Assembly: GCA_035554635.1 (NCBI GenBank)
Contig: DATMIB010000262.1
Location: 1 to 64,000, forward strand
Direction of reading: 5' to 3'
DNA: 64,000 bases
Source of the DNA: RPQJ01 sp035554635
Lineage (GTDB): Bacteria; Pseudomonadota; Gammaproteobacteria; Steroidobacterales; Steroidobacteraceae
Positions 25,119 through 32,956 of the stretch are shown piece after piece (position 1 is the stretch's first letter; each line of letters starts with the position of its first letter). The position numbers were made by a program, and so were the translations under genes. The notes under the pieces were generated by a model, which searched no databases, was not told the DNA's origin, and worked only from the letters and a program-made list of their open reading frames with translations.

Positions 25119-25559
25119 TCATGGGCGCACGGCGCCGTCATCTTCGTCCTCCGGTGCGGCGCAATGCCAGCAAGCGTCGAACTGGCCCTCGACACGTTCG
25201 CCGCAACGCTCGCACGTCCAGTCGGGACCCGGTGCAGCGACGGCACCGCGTGCCGCCTCGATGAGCCCGCGCGCGCGCAGCGCCTCGCCGTTGCGCACGA
25301 CCCAGAGCTCGGGCCAGCACTCGACGAACGGGATTTCGCCGAGCACGCTGTTCAACCCCTCGTTGCGCACGAAACAGGCAATGCCGGCGGCCTCGAGCAC
25401 GTTGCGCAGGTGCGCGATCTCGAGGATCGACTCGGCCGTGTGGACCTTGCGCAGGGCAACCCCTTTGCCGGGTGGCCGGCATGACGGGCCGGCGATCGAC
25501 TTCGCCAGCGTGCGTTTCGCCGGTGGCGCCGTACCGCTAGCATGCGGGTCATGACGCAA
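25119..25559 (-). CDS. DUF2007 domain protein with C-terminal zinc ribbon
   Basis: The conserved part begins LRKVHTAESILEIAHLRNVLEAAGI, a DUF2007 (signal-transducing P-II-like) domain, and ends with a zinc ribbon CERCGERVEGQFDACWHC. The only in-frame ATG is at 25559, which overlaps the divergent SDR start region, and the 35 residues before the domain look non-conserved. A CTG at 25454, after AAAGGGG, would begin at the domain itself and is a plausible true start (111 residues). Function unknown. The frame and domain are certain; the start is not. Confidence 0.75.
   Translation of the reverse strand: MRHDPHASGTAPPAKRTLAKSIAGPSCRPPGKGVALRKVHTAESILEIAHLRNVLEAAGIACFVRNEGLNSVLGEIPFVECWPELWVVRNGEALRARGLIEAARGAVAAPGPDWTCERCGERVEGQFDACWHCAAPEDEDDGAVRP
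25538..25543 (+). promoter_or_regulatory. -10-like TAGCAT adjoining the SDR start
   Basis: TAGCAT, within GCTAGCAT, ends 8 nt before ATG 25551, so transcription would begin next to the start codon. It would cover the alternative ATG 25542. Confidence 0.4.
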
Positions 25560-26417
25560 CCGTCGCCCGCTACCTTACTGTCCCGTCGCTTTCCCGCAAA
25601 GCGCGCGTTCGTCACCGGTGCCGCGAGCGGACTCGGGCTCGCGTTCGCCCGGCTGCTGGCGCGCGACGGCTGGTCGCTCGGGCTGCTGGACGTGTCGGCC
25701 GACGGTCTCGACACGGCCGCGACCACGCTGCGGGAACTCGGCGCGCGCGACGCGACGGGGTACTGCGGCGACGTCGCCGACGCGGTCTTCGTGGCGCAGT
25801 CGCTGCAGTCGTTTGCTGCGTCGCACTCCGCCGGCCTCGACGTGCTCGTCAACAACGCCGGGGTCGCCGTCGCGGGCGGCATCGACGTGACGCCGGTGCA
25901 GGACTGGGAGTGGATCGTCCGCATCAACCTGCTCGGCGTGGTCTGGGGCTGTCGTGCCGCCGTGCCGCTGCTCCGGGTGCAGCCGCAGGGCGGTCTGGTC
26001 CTCAACGTCGCGAGTTCCGCCGGGTTCGCCGCGGCGCCACAGATGGCCGCTTACAACTCGACCAAGGCCGGCGTCATCGCGCTCAGCGAGACGCTGGTCG
26101 GCGAACTGGCCGGGACGGGCATCCAGGTGTCGGTCGCGATGCCGGGGTTTTTCCGCACCCACCTGCTCGACCACATGCGGGCGCCCGCGGCCGAAGGACG
26201 GCTCGCACACCAGCTGATGGACCACGCGCGATACGACGCCGACGCCGCAGCGGTGGCGCTGCTCGGCGCTGCCGCGCGTGGCGACACCTACATCGTCTGG
26301 CCGCGGCAGTATCGCCTGGCCTGGCGTCTCAAGCGGTGGTTCCCGCGCTGGTTCCTCACGCGCGTGCAGGCGTTCCGCGACGCTCAGCTGCGACGGGCGG
26401 ATCGATCGCCAGGATGA
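25551..26417 (+). CDS. short-chain dehydrogenase/reductase
   Basis: A 288-residue classical SDR. The cofactor motif TGAASGLG, the NNAG motif, Ser in VASSAGF and the catalytic Tyr-x3-Lys (AYNSTKAG) are all intact. The extended C terminus (WRLKRWFPRWFL) is basic and hydrophobic and may touch the membrane. Substrate unknown. ATG 25551 is used because a -10-like hexamer overlaps ATG 25542. Its last 62 bp overlap the convergent M15 peptidase gene. Confidence 0.88.
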   Translation: MTQPSPATLLSRRFPAKRAFVTGAASGLGLAFARLLARDGWSLGLLDVSADGLDTAATTLRELGARDATGYCGDVADAVFVAQSLQSFAASHSAGLDVLVNNAGVAVAGGIDVTPVQDWEWIVRINLLGVVWGCRAAVPLLRVQPQGGLVLNVASSAGFAAAPQMAAYNSTKAGVIALSETLVGELAGTGIQVSVAMPGFFRTHLLDHMRAPAAEGRLAHQLMDHARYDADAAAVALLGAAARGDTYIVWPRQYRLAWRLKRWFPRWFLTRVQAFRDAQLRRADRSPG

Positions 26418-27066
26418 AGCGCGTGTAGATCTCGGGCAGGCGGTCGAGCACCGCCTCCTTGCCGAGCATGTCGCCATGCACGATCGCCGTGCGCAGCACC
26501 GACAGCGACAGAGCCTCGATCGCCTCCCTTGCCACCGGCGCGTAGCTCAGGTGCCAGGGCTCGATGCCCGCGCCGCCGCGGTCGGAGCCGTACGGGCGGA
26601 AGAAACCGAAGCGACCCATGTGCCGTTCGAGCCAGCCCGAGAGCCGCGCGAACACGCCGTCCGGCGCATACTCCGCCGGCAGCAGTTGCACCTGGTAGCC
26701 CTCGGGCATGGCCGCGGCGTCGATCACGTCGATGTCAGACCCCCAGTGGTGACGGCTGCCGCCGGGGATCGCGGACCAGGCGAGGATCGCGTCGACCCGC
26801 TCCGCATCGGTCAGCTGCGCGGGGTCGAGCAAGCGACCGTCGCGCCGGTACAGTGGGCGCTCGCCCCGCCACTTTCGGTTCCAGAGCGTCACTTGCCGCT
26901 CGAAGTCGCGATGGCTCGAGACGGCTTGCAGGTCGATCCCTGAGTCCCGCGCCGCGTCGCGCATCGCCAAAAATGCGGCGACCACCTCGTAATGCAGCGA
27001 GCAGCGTGGCTGCTCGAGGTCGACGATGTGGGCGCGGGACCGGCCGGTCAGTTCGAGGGGGTTCAT
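26356..27066 (-). CDS. M15 family D-alanyl-D-alanine carboxypeptidase (VanY-like)
   Basis: A 236-residue zinc peptidase of the LAS/VanY type. Substrate and metal motifs are visible: SSHRDFERQ, SRHHWGSDIDVID with the His and Asp zinc ligands, and the final EPWH with the third ligand. Such enzymes trim the stem peptide of peptidoglycan. No signal peptide is seen at ATG 27066 (MNPLELTGRS), so the location of the product is unclear; some VanY-like enzymes are cytosolic and recycle free peptides. Its 3' end overlaps the SDR gene by 62 bp tail to tail. Confidence 0.85.
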   Translation of the reverse strand: MNPLELTGRSRAHIVDLEQPRCSLHYEVVAAFLAMRDAARDSGIDLQAVSSHRDFERQVTLWNRKWRGERPLYRRDGRLLDPAQLTDAERVDAILAWSAIPGGSRHHWGSDIDVIDAAAMPEGYQVQLLPAEYAPDGVFARLSGWLERHMGRFGFFRPYGSDRGGAGIEPWHLSYAPVAREAIEALSLSVLRTAIVHGDMLGKEAVLDRLPEIYTRFILAIDPPVAAERRGTPARA

Positions 27067-27181
27067 GCGGTCGTCGCCTCGCGGCCGGGTGTCGGGATTC
27101 TTTGCATGTCGAAGCGGCCTGCTGCGAACCGTCGTGCGTCGCGCCAGTCTACGGGGATATGATGCCGCGCAGTTCGAGGCC

Positions 27182-29359
27182 GTGCACAAGATAAAGACCA
27201 AGGCCGTGATCGGACGAGGACTCAAGTTGCGTTACGTGCTGGCCGTGGTCGCGGCCGGCCTGCTGTTGACCGCGCTGTTCGCAGTCAACGCAACGCTCTC
27301 CGCGCGCAACGAGGCCGCGCAGCTGCATACCGTGTTGACGGAGCTCGCGAGCGTCGGCAGCGACGTCTCGAATCCGCGCGTCGCGGAACTGCACGCGCAG
27401 ATCGAGCATATCGTCGGCGACCGCGGTTCGCGCCACCTGCTGCTCGTCGTGCTTGCCGGCCTGCTGCTCACGGTCCTGGCCGCGACCATCACCGCGACGC
27501 TGATCACGCGCATCGACCGCGCGCTGACGACGCTGATGCAGGACGCCCGCAAGATCGGCGAGGGCCGACAGACGGAGCCGGTCACGGTGACCGGCGTGGC
27601 CGAGGTCGCCTCGCTCGAACATTCGCTCGAGCAGATGCGCCAGACCCTGGCCGCGACGACCATTTCGCGCGACTACCTCGACGACGTGCTGAACGGCATG
27701 GACGACGCCGTGCTGGTCACCTCGCCCGACGGGCTGATCCGCACGGCCAACGCCGCCGCGATGAGCTGGTTCGGCGATGAAGCGCAACTCGCCGGCACGC
27801 CGTTCGCGGACCTCGTCGCGCCCGAGCATCGCACGGCGTTCGACCTGACGCGGCTCGCCGCCGAGCCGGGCGAGACGGTCGTGCGGACGCAGCGCGGGCA
27901 GACGATCCCGGTCGCGATCAACATCGCGCCGCTCGGCCGCGACGAACGCTCGACCACGAGCCGCGGCAACGTCGTCGTGCTGCGCGACGTCACCGAGCGC
28001 AAGCGCGCCGAACGCCGCATCCGTTACCTGGCCCGGTTCGACACGCTCACGAAGATGCCGAACCGCATGCAGTTCCAGCACATGCTGCACCAGGCGATCA
28101 CGCGCACGACGCGCCAGGGCCGTGGGCTCGTGCTGCTGTACATCGACGTCGACAACTTCAAGGAAGTCAACGACACCTTCGGCCATGAAACGGGCGACCG
28201 CGTGCTCGAGACGCTCAGCGAGCGGCTCTCGCGCGTGCTGCCGCGCGAGGCCGTGGCGGGTCGGCTCGCCGGCGACGAGTTTGCGATCTTTGCCGAGGGC
28301 GTCGACGGCGAGCAGGCGCGTCACGAGCAGGCCGCGGACCTGGCCCGCCTGGTGCTCGCCGAGATCGGGCGCCCGATGCACCTGCCCGACAAGGAGATCG
28401 ACGTCACGACGAGCATCGGCGTCGCGCTGGTGCCCGAGCACGCCGACAACGTGATCGACCTGATCCGCAACGCCGACGCGGCGATGTACCACGCCAAGCG
28501 GCAGGGCCGGAACTGCCACGTCTTCTACCTGCCCGAGATGAACGCCGCCGCGGTCGAGCGCCTGCTGCTCAAGAGCAAGCTGCGACGCGCGCTGGAGCGC
28601 GACGAGTTCCTCGTCCGTTATCAGCCGAAGGTCGACCTCGCGACCGGCGAGGTCGTCGGTGCCGAGGCGTTGCTGCGCTGGCGCCTGCCCGGGCACGGCG
28701 AGATCGCGCCGTCGCAGTTCATCCCGCTCGCCGAGGAGTCGCGGCTGATCCTCGACATCGGTGCCTGGGTACTGAACCAGGTCTGCATCGATTACGCGGA
28801 ATGGAAGCAGAAGGTCGCCGACCCCGGACGCATCGCGATCAACCTGTCGCTCAAGGAACTGAGCCAGGCGAGCTTCATCCCGAACTGCCGCTCCGTGTTC
28901 GAGCGGCACAACGTCGCGCCGTCGGCGGTCGAGCTCGAGATCACGGAGACGACGCTGATGCTCGATTCCGAGCGCACGCTGCCGCTGCTCGACGAGTTGC
29001 GGTCGATGGGCGTGCACCTGTCGATCGACGACTTCGGCACCGGCTACTCGAGCCTGAGCGCGCTGCAGCAGTTCCCGATCAGCACGCTCAAGATCGACCG
29101 CTCGTTCGTCGTCAACGCCGCCACCGACCCGGACGACGCCACGATCGTGCGCACGATCATCGAGATGGGGCGGAGCCTGCGGCTGCAGGTCATCGCCGAG
29201 GGCATCGAGACCGAGGAGCAGCGTTACTTCCTGCTGCACAGCGGCTGCCAGTTCGGACAGGGCCGCCTGTTCGGCGCGCCGACCACGAGCGCTGCCTTCC
29301 TCGACCTGCTGCAGCGCCAGGCGACCGGCGAGCACCCGGTCCTGCGCCTGCCGGCCTGA
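27182..29359 (+). CDS. PAS-GGDEF-EAL membrane protein (cyclic di-GMP turnover)
   Basis: A 725-residue inner-membrane protein: transmembrane helix about 18-40, a short periplasmic loop, a second helix about 84-108 and a HAMP-like linker, a PAS domain (about 164-285), a GGDEF domain (about 290-445) and an EAL domain (about 465-715). The GGDEF site is RLAGDEF, a variant often still active; the RxxD inhibitory site is not obvious. The EAL site GAEALLRW and DDFGTGYSS with KIDRSF are intact, so phosphodiesterase activity is likely. Start GTG 27182 (VHKIKTK) is provisional, since no ATG is near. Confidence 0.88.
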   Translation: MHKIKTKAVIGRGLKLRYVLAVVAAGLLLTALFAVNATLSARNEAAQLHTVLTELASVGSDVSNPRVAELHAQIEHIVGDRGSRHLLLVVLAGLLLTVLAATITATLITRIDRALTTLMQDARKIGEGRQTEPVTVTGVAEVASLEHSLEQMRQTLAATTISRDYLDDVLNGMDDAVLVTSPDGLIRTANAAAMSWFGDEAQLAGTPFADLVAPEHRTAFDLTRLAAEPGETVVRTQRGQTIPVAINIAPLGRDERSTTSRGNVVVLRDVTERKRAERRIRYLARFDTLTKMPNRMQFQHMLHQAITRTTRQGRGLVLLYIDVDNFKEVNDTFGHETGDRVLETLSERLSRVLPREAVAGRLAGDEFAIFAEGVDGEQARHEQAADLARLVLAEIGRPMHLPDKEIDVTTSIGVALVPEHADNVIDLIRNADAAMYHAKRQGRNCHVFYLPEMNAAAVERLLLKSKLRRALERDEFLVRYQPKVDLATGEVVGAEALLRWRLPGHGEIAPSQFIPLAEESRLILDIGAWVLNQVCIDYAEWKQKVADPGRIAINLSLKELSQASFIPNCRSVFERHNVAPSAVELEITETTLMLDSERTLPLLDELRSMGVHLSIDDFGTGYSSLSALQQFPISTLKIDRSFVVNAATDPDDATIVRTIIEMGRSLRLQVIAEGIETEEQRYFLLHSGCQFGQGRLFGAPTTSAAFLDLLQRQATGEHPVLRLPA

Positions 29360-29373
29360 GAAAGCGCCGCGGC

Positions 29374-30027
29374 CTACTGCAACGTGGCGGGCACCTTCGT
29401 GGCCGCCTGGTCGATGCGACGCACCGTTTCCGCGACGACCTGCTGCGTCGCCGTCTCGAACGCGGCCATGATCGCCGCACGGCTGTTCTCGCTGGCGGCG
29501 ACCTGCGCGTCGGCGACGAAGCTGTCCACGCGGGTCGCGCGGCGTGCGTCGACGAGGCTCGCCTGCAACTGCACCTGCACGGCGGGCGCCGCCGTCGGCG
29601 ACGGGGCCACCGCTTCGAACTGCCGCAACTCGATGTCGAGCATGAGCTCGGCCGGCGAACGCGACGGTGCCGCGAACACGCCCGCGTAGCGACCCGAGGC
29701 CGCAAGCGCGGTCACGAGGGCCTGCTGCACCATCTGCGGCGCCGGCTCGGCCCAGCGCACGCCGCTGTAGTAATCGAAGCGACTGGCGCCGGGCGCGATC
29801 GCGATCCGTGTGGTGTCGAGCGCCACCGAGGCATGCGGACGCGCGACGACCAGCGCGAAACCCAGGGCTTCAGCGGCGGCCACGGTTGGCGGCGCAGGGT
29901 GCTGGCCGACACGGTACGTCTCGTCGGCGGGCGCGTCGGATTCGAGCAGGCCGCCGAAGCAACCCGTGAGCGCCCCTGCGACGCACGCGACCAGCACGCC
30001 GGCACGGCCAATCCGAGGCATCGTCAT
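29374..30027 (-). CDS. ABC-type transport auxiliary lipoprotein (PqiC/DUF330-like)
   Basis: A 217-residue outer-membrane lipoprotein candidate: lipobox ALTGC with Cys23, then an ABC_trans_aux domain. In MCE systems such lipoproteins pair with the periplasmic MCE protein to bridge to the outer membrane. It is the last gene of the four-gene minus-strand cluster and starts inside the mlaD-like stop (ATGA). Confidence 0.82.
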   Translation of the reverse strand: MTMPRIGRAGVLVACVAGALTGCFGGLLESDAPADETYRVGQHPAPPTVAAAEALGFALVVARPHASVALDTTRIAIAPGASRFDYYSGVRWAEPAPQMVQQALVTALAASGRYAGVFAAPSRSPAELMLDIELRQFEAVAPSPTAAPAVQVQLQASLVDARRATRVDSFVADAQVAASENSRAAIMAAFETATQQVVAETVRRIDQAATKVPATLQ

Positions 30028-30968
30028 CGCGGCATCTCCACACCGGACGGCGCCGGCTGCAGCACCAGGCTCGACGGCCGTTCGCGCAACTCGCGCGCGA
30101 GGCTGCGCACCTCGGCGCTCGCGTCACGGGCATCGATCATGAGCTGCTGCAGTTCCGCGACGCTGACGCCGGCGGAGCGCCCGAGCGAGCCGCCATTGCC
30201 GTTGAACAGGCCGTCGATGCCGTCGGCTGCGCGCGCGAGCTTCTCCGACGCGACGCGTGCGTTCGCCATCACGGCGGCCAGTTCGGGCTGGGTCTGCTGG
30301 AGCGTGCCATCGAGCCGGCTGGTCAGCTCGAGCGTCTGTGTCGACACCTTGCGCAGGTCCGACGTCAGCGCCTGCACGTCGGCCATGGTCGCCGGCAGCT
30401 GCGCCGAGGCTTCCTCGATGTTGGCGAGCGTCGCGCCGAGGGCGCGCACGTTCTCGTCGGCGAGGATGCGCTCGATCCGCGTCATGATCGCGGACGCCTG
30501 GCCGAGGATCTGTGGCAACCGCTCGACCGACGCCTCGATCGTGCCCTTGCGCGAGGCGATGACGGGGTACTTCTCGCCCTGCGCAAACCGCTTGATGCCG
30601 GGCACCGACGGGTCCTGCTCCAGGTCGATGTAGAGCAGGCCGGTCAGGCCGAGCAGGCCGAGCTTGGCCTGTGTCGCGCCCGAGACCGGCGCGGTCGAAT
30701 CGATGTCGGCCACGATCTTCACGCGGCGCGGATCGTCCTTGTCGACCTTGAGCGAGGTGACCCGCCCGACGTCGACGCCGAGGTAACGCACCGGGCTGCC
30801 CTTGGAAAGCCCGCTGACCGTGCCCTCGAAGTAGATCTCGTAGGTGTCGTAGTCGCGGCGGTCGCCGCGGCCGGAATACCACCAGACGAAGGCGAGCGCC
30901 GCGAGCACGCAACCGAGCGTGAACAGCGCGACCGTGGCGTATTTCGCGTCACGCTCCACGCACGTCAC
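30024..30968 (-). CDS. mlaD: MlaD family MCE protein of a lipid ABC transporter
   Basis: A 314-residue protein: N-terminal transmembrane helix (about residues 12-32), a single MCE domain (about 40-120, with GLSKGSPVRYLGVDVGRV and LGLLGLTGLLYIDL), then a long helical region (about 150-290). This is longer than E. coli MlaD, which is about 180 residues, and the helical extension resembles PqiB/YebT-like tubes. It would form a hexameric periplasmic channel for phospholipids. GTG 30968 overlaps the ATPase end by 20 nt; GTG 30959 is also possible. Confidence 0.88.
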   Translation of the reverse strand: MTCVERDAKYATVALFTLGCVLAALAFVWWYSGRGDRRDYDTYEIYFEGTVSGLSKGSPVRYLGVDVGRVTSLKVDKDDPRRVKIVADIDSTAPVSGATQAKLGLLGLTGLLYIDLEQDPSVPGIKRFAQGEKYPVIASRKGTIEASVERLPQILGQASAIMTRIERILADENVRALGATLANIEEASAQLPATMADVQALTSDLRKVSTQTLELTSRLDGTLQQTQPELAAVMANARVASEKLARAADGIDGLFNGNGGSLGRSAGVSVAELQQLMIDARDASAEVRSLARELRERPSSLVLQPAPSGVEMPR

Positions 30969-31761
30969 CTGCGTGTTCGTCGTCGCGATCCTCGTCGTCG
31001 ATGCCGACCGAGCGGCCGCGCGCGCCGTGGAAATATTCCCGGATCCAGGGGTGGGGGTTCTGGACGATGCCCGAGAGCGTGTCCACGATCACTTTGCCAT
31101 CGACCAGCACCGCGACACGATCACATGTCCGCGCGAGGGTGTCCAGATCGTGGGTAACCATCACGACGGTCAGCCCGAGCGTGCGCCGCAGGTACAGCAC
31201 GAGCTCGTCGAACGCGGCGGCGGCGATCGGGTCGAGCCCCGCGGTCGGCTCGTCGAGGAACAGCATGACCGGGTCGAGCGCGAGCGCGCGTGCCAGCGCG
31301 GCGCGCTTGATCATGCCGCCCGACAGCTGCGCCGGAAACTTCGCACCGGCCGCGAGCGGCAGCCCGACCATGCGCAGGCGCAGCGCGGCGAGGCCCTGCA
31401 GCGTCTCCTCCGGCAGGTCCAGTGCCTCGACGACCGGCAGGATCACGTTCTCCGTCACGGTGAGCGACGTGAACAACGCGCCGTGCTGGAACGTCACGCC
31501 GTAGCGACGCTTGACCTCGCGCAGTTCGCGGTCGGACATGCGCGTGATGTCGCGCCCTTCGAGCTCGACGGTCCCGGCGTCGGGCATGCGCAACCCGAGC
31601 AGGCTCTTGAGCAGCACCGACTTGCCGCTGCCCGAACCGCCGACGATGCCGAAGACCTCGCCCGGGTAGACCTCGAACCCCACGCCGTCGTGCACCGTCT
31701 GCGTGCCGAAGCGGTTGACGATGTCGCGGACGACGATGATCGGTTCGCGAGTCGTGGCCAC
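30949..31761 (-). CDS. mlaF: MlaF-like lipid transport ABC ATPase
   Basis: A 270-residue ABC ATPase. Walker A GGSGSGKS, the signature QLSGGMIKRAALARA, and Walker B LFLDEPTAGLDP are intact; the SGGM variant of the signature is typical of MlaF. It energises the MlaE-type permease encoded just upstream, whose stop is 5 nt before GTG 31761. The C-terminal tail is acidic and charged (DDEDRDDEHAG), longer than the core. Confidence 0.9.
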   Translation of the reverse strand: MATTREPIIVVRDIVNRFGTQTVHDGVGFEVYPGEVFGIVGGSGSGKSVLLKSLLGLRMPDAGTVELEGRDITRMSDRELREVKRRYGVTFQHGALFTSLTVTENVILPVVEALDLPEETLQGLAALRLRMVGLPLAAGAKFPAQLSGGMIKRAALARALALDPVMLFLDEPTAGLDPIAAAAFDELVLYLRRTLGLTVVMVTHDLDTLARTCDRVAVLVDGKVIVDTLSGIVQNPHPWIREYFHGARGRSVGIDDEDRDDEHAGDVRGA

Positions 31762-31766
31762 GGCGG

Positions 31767-32888
31767 TCAGAAGTCGATCTCGAGGAAGAAGATCGCGAAC
31801 AGCGCGTCGGCGAAGATCACGAGGAAGATCGACTGCACGACCGCGAGCGTCGTCAGGCGGCCGAGCTCGCGCGAGGACTCGCGCACCTGCAGGCCGCGCA
31901 GCGTGCCCGTGAGCCCGATCAGCATTCCGAACACCGGCGCCTTCACGAGCCCGGCCCAGAACGTCGTCGGCCCGATCGCCTCGTCGAGCCGCTGGAGGAA
32001 CTGCGGCCAGGGCAGGTCGATCAGGTAGCGCGCGAGCAGGCCGCCGCCGAGCAGCCCCATGAAGTCGGCGATGATCGTGAGCAGCGGCATCGCGATGACG
32101 AGGCCGAGCACGCGCGGCAGGACCAGCACCTCGTACGGGTTCACGCCCATCGACTCGAGCGCGTCGACTTCGTCGTTGAGCTTCATCACGCCGATCTCGG
32201 CGGCGTAGGCGCTGCCCGTGCGCCCGGCCACCATGATCGCCGTGAGCAGCACGCCGAGTTCGCGCAGCACGCCGAGCGCGACCAGGTCGACCGTGAAGAT
32301 CTCCGCACCGTAGGGACGCAGCTGCTGGGCGCCGATGTAGGCGGAGATGACGCTGATCAGGAACGCGATCACGGCGACGACCGGCACCGCCTGGTAGCCG
32401 GTTTCGTAGGCGTGGCGCACGACCGACGGAATCCGCAGCCGCTTGAGCGAACGCCAGGCCAGGGCCGCCGTGCCGATCAGCAGCCCGCCGTAGGTGAGCG
32501 CCTCGTACCAGGCGTGGAAGCGTTCGTGCAGTGCGTGGCCGAACCGCACGAGCCACGGCCGCGCGGGCTCCGGTTCGAGGCCGTCGTCCTCGGCCGTGCG
32601 TGCGAACAACTCGTCGAGGTAGGCGAAGTGCGCCGGCAGCGTACCTTCGACGGTGGGCGCCTGGCCGCGCGCCTGGACACGCGACAACGCGTCCTTGAGC
32701 AGCCACGCGGGCCCGATGTCGAAGCGCCCGGCCTGCGTGAGGTCGAGCGCCCGGGCGTCGGCACGTTCCCATTCCCGCAGTGCCGCCTCGAGCGGCTCGA
32801 CGTCGAGCGCACGGCAATCGCCGGCGAGGCGCAGTTGCCCGAGCCCGGCATCCACGCTCGCGTCGAATCGGTGGTGGTCTTCCGGCAT
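31767..32888 (-). CDS. mlaE: STAS-MlaE fusion permease of a lipid ABC transporter
   Basis: A 373-residue membrane protein. Residues 115-373 are an MlaE permease (five to six helices, with GALGVLRELGVLLTA-like and GRTGSAYAAEIGVMKLNDEV conserved coupling segment). Residues 1-95 form a STAS-like domain, the role played by the separate MlaB subunit in E. coli; no mlaB gene follows, so the fusion explains its absence. No mlaC is present either; the lipoprotein at 29374 may replace it. First gene of the cluster. Confidence 0.88.
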   Translation of the reverse strand: MPEDHHRFDASVDAGLGQLRLAGDCRALDVEPLEAALREWERADARALDLTQAGRFDIGPAWLLKDALSRVQARGQAPTVEGTLPAHFAYLDELFARTAEDDGLEPEPARPWLVRFGHALHERFHAWYEALTYGGLLIGTAALAWRSLKRLRIPSVVRHAYETGYQAVPVVAVIAFLISVISAYIGAQQLRPYGAEIFTVDLVALGVLRELGVLLTAIMVAGRTGSAYAAEIGVMKLNDEVDALESMGVNPYEVLVLPRVLGLVIAMPLLTIIADFMGLLGGGLLARYLIDLPWPQFLQRLDEAIGPTTFWAGLVKAPVFGMLIGLTGTLRGLQVRESSRELGRLTTLAVVQSIFLVIFADALFAIFFLEIDF

Positions 32889-32922
32889 GGCTCGTGAACG
32901 CGTCGGGAAGGCGCGGCGCAGA

Positions 32923-32931
32923 TGCTAGCAT
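32923..32931 (+). promoter_or_regulatory. extended -10 TGCTAGCAT upstream of the CPA2 gene
   Basis: TG-C-TAGCAT has the extended -10 form and ends 26 nt before ATG 32957, leaving a leader that contains GTGAGGG as ribosome site. The same TAGCAT hexamer occurs at 25538 and on the minus strand at 58985. Confidence 0.4.
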
Positions 32932-32956
32932 CGGGGCCAGCAGTGCGTGAGGGCCG

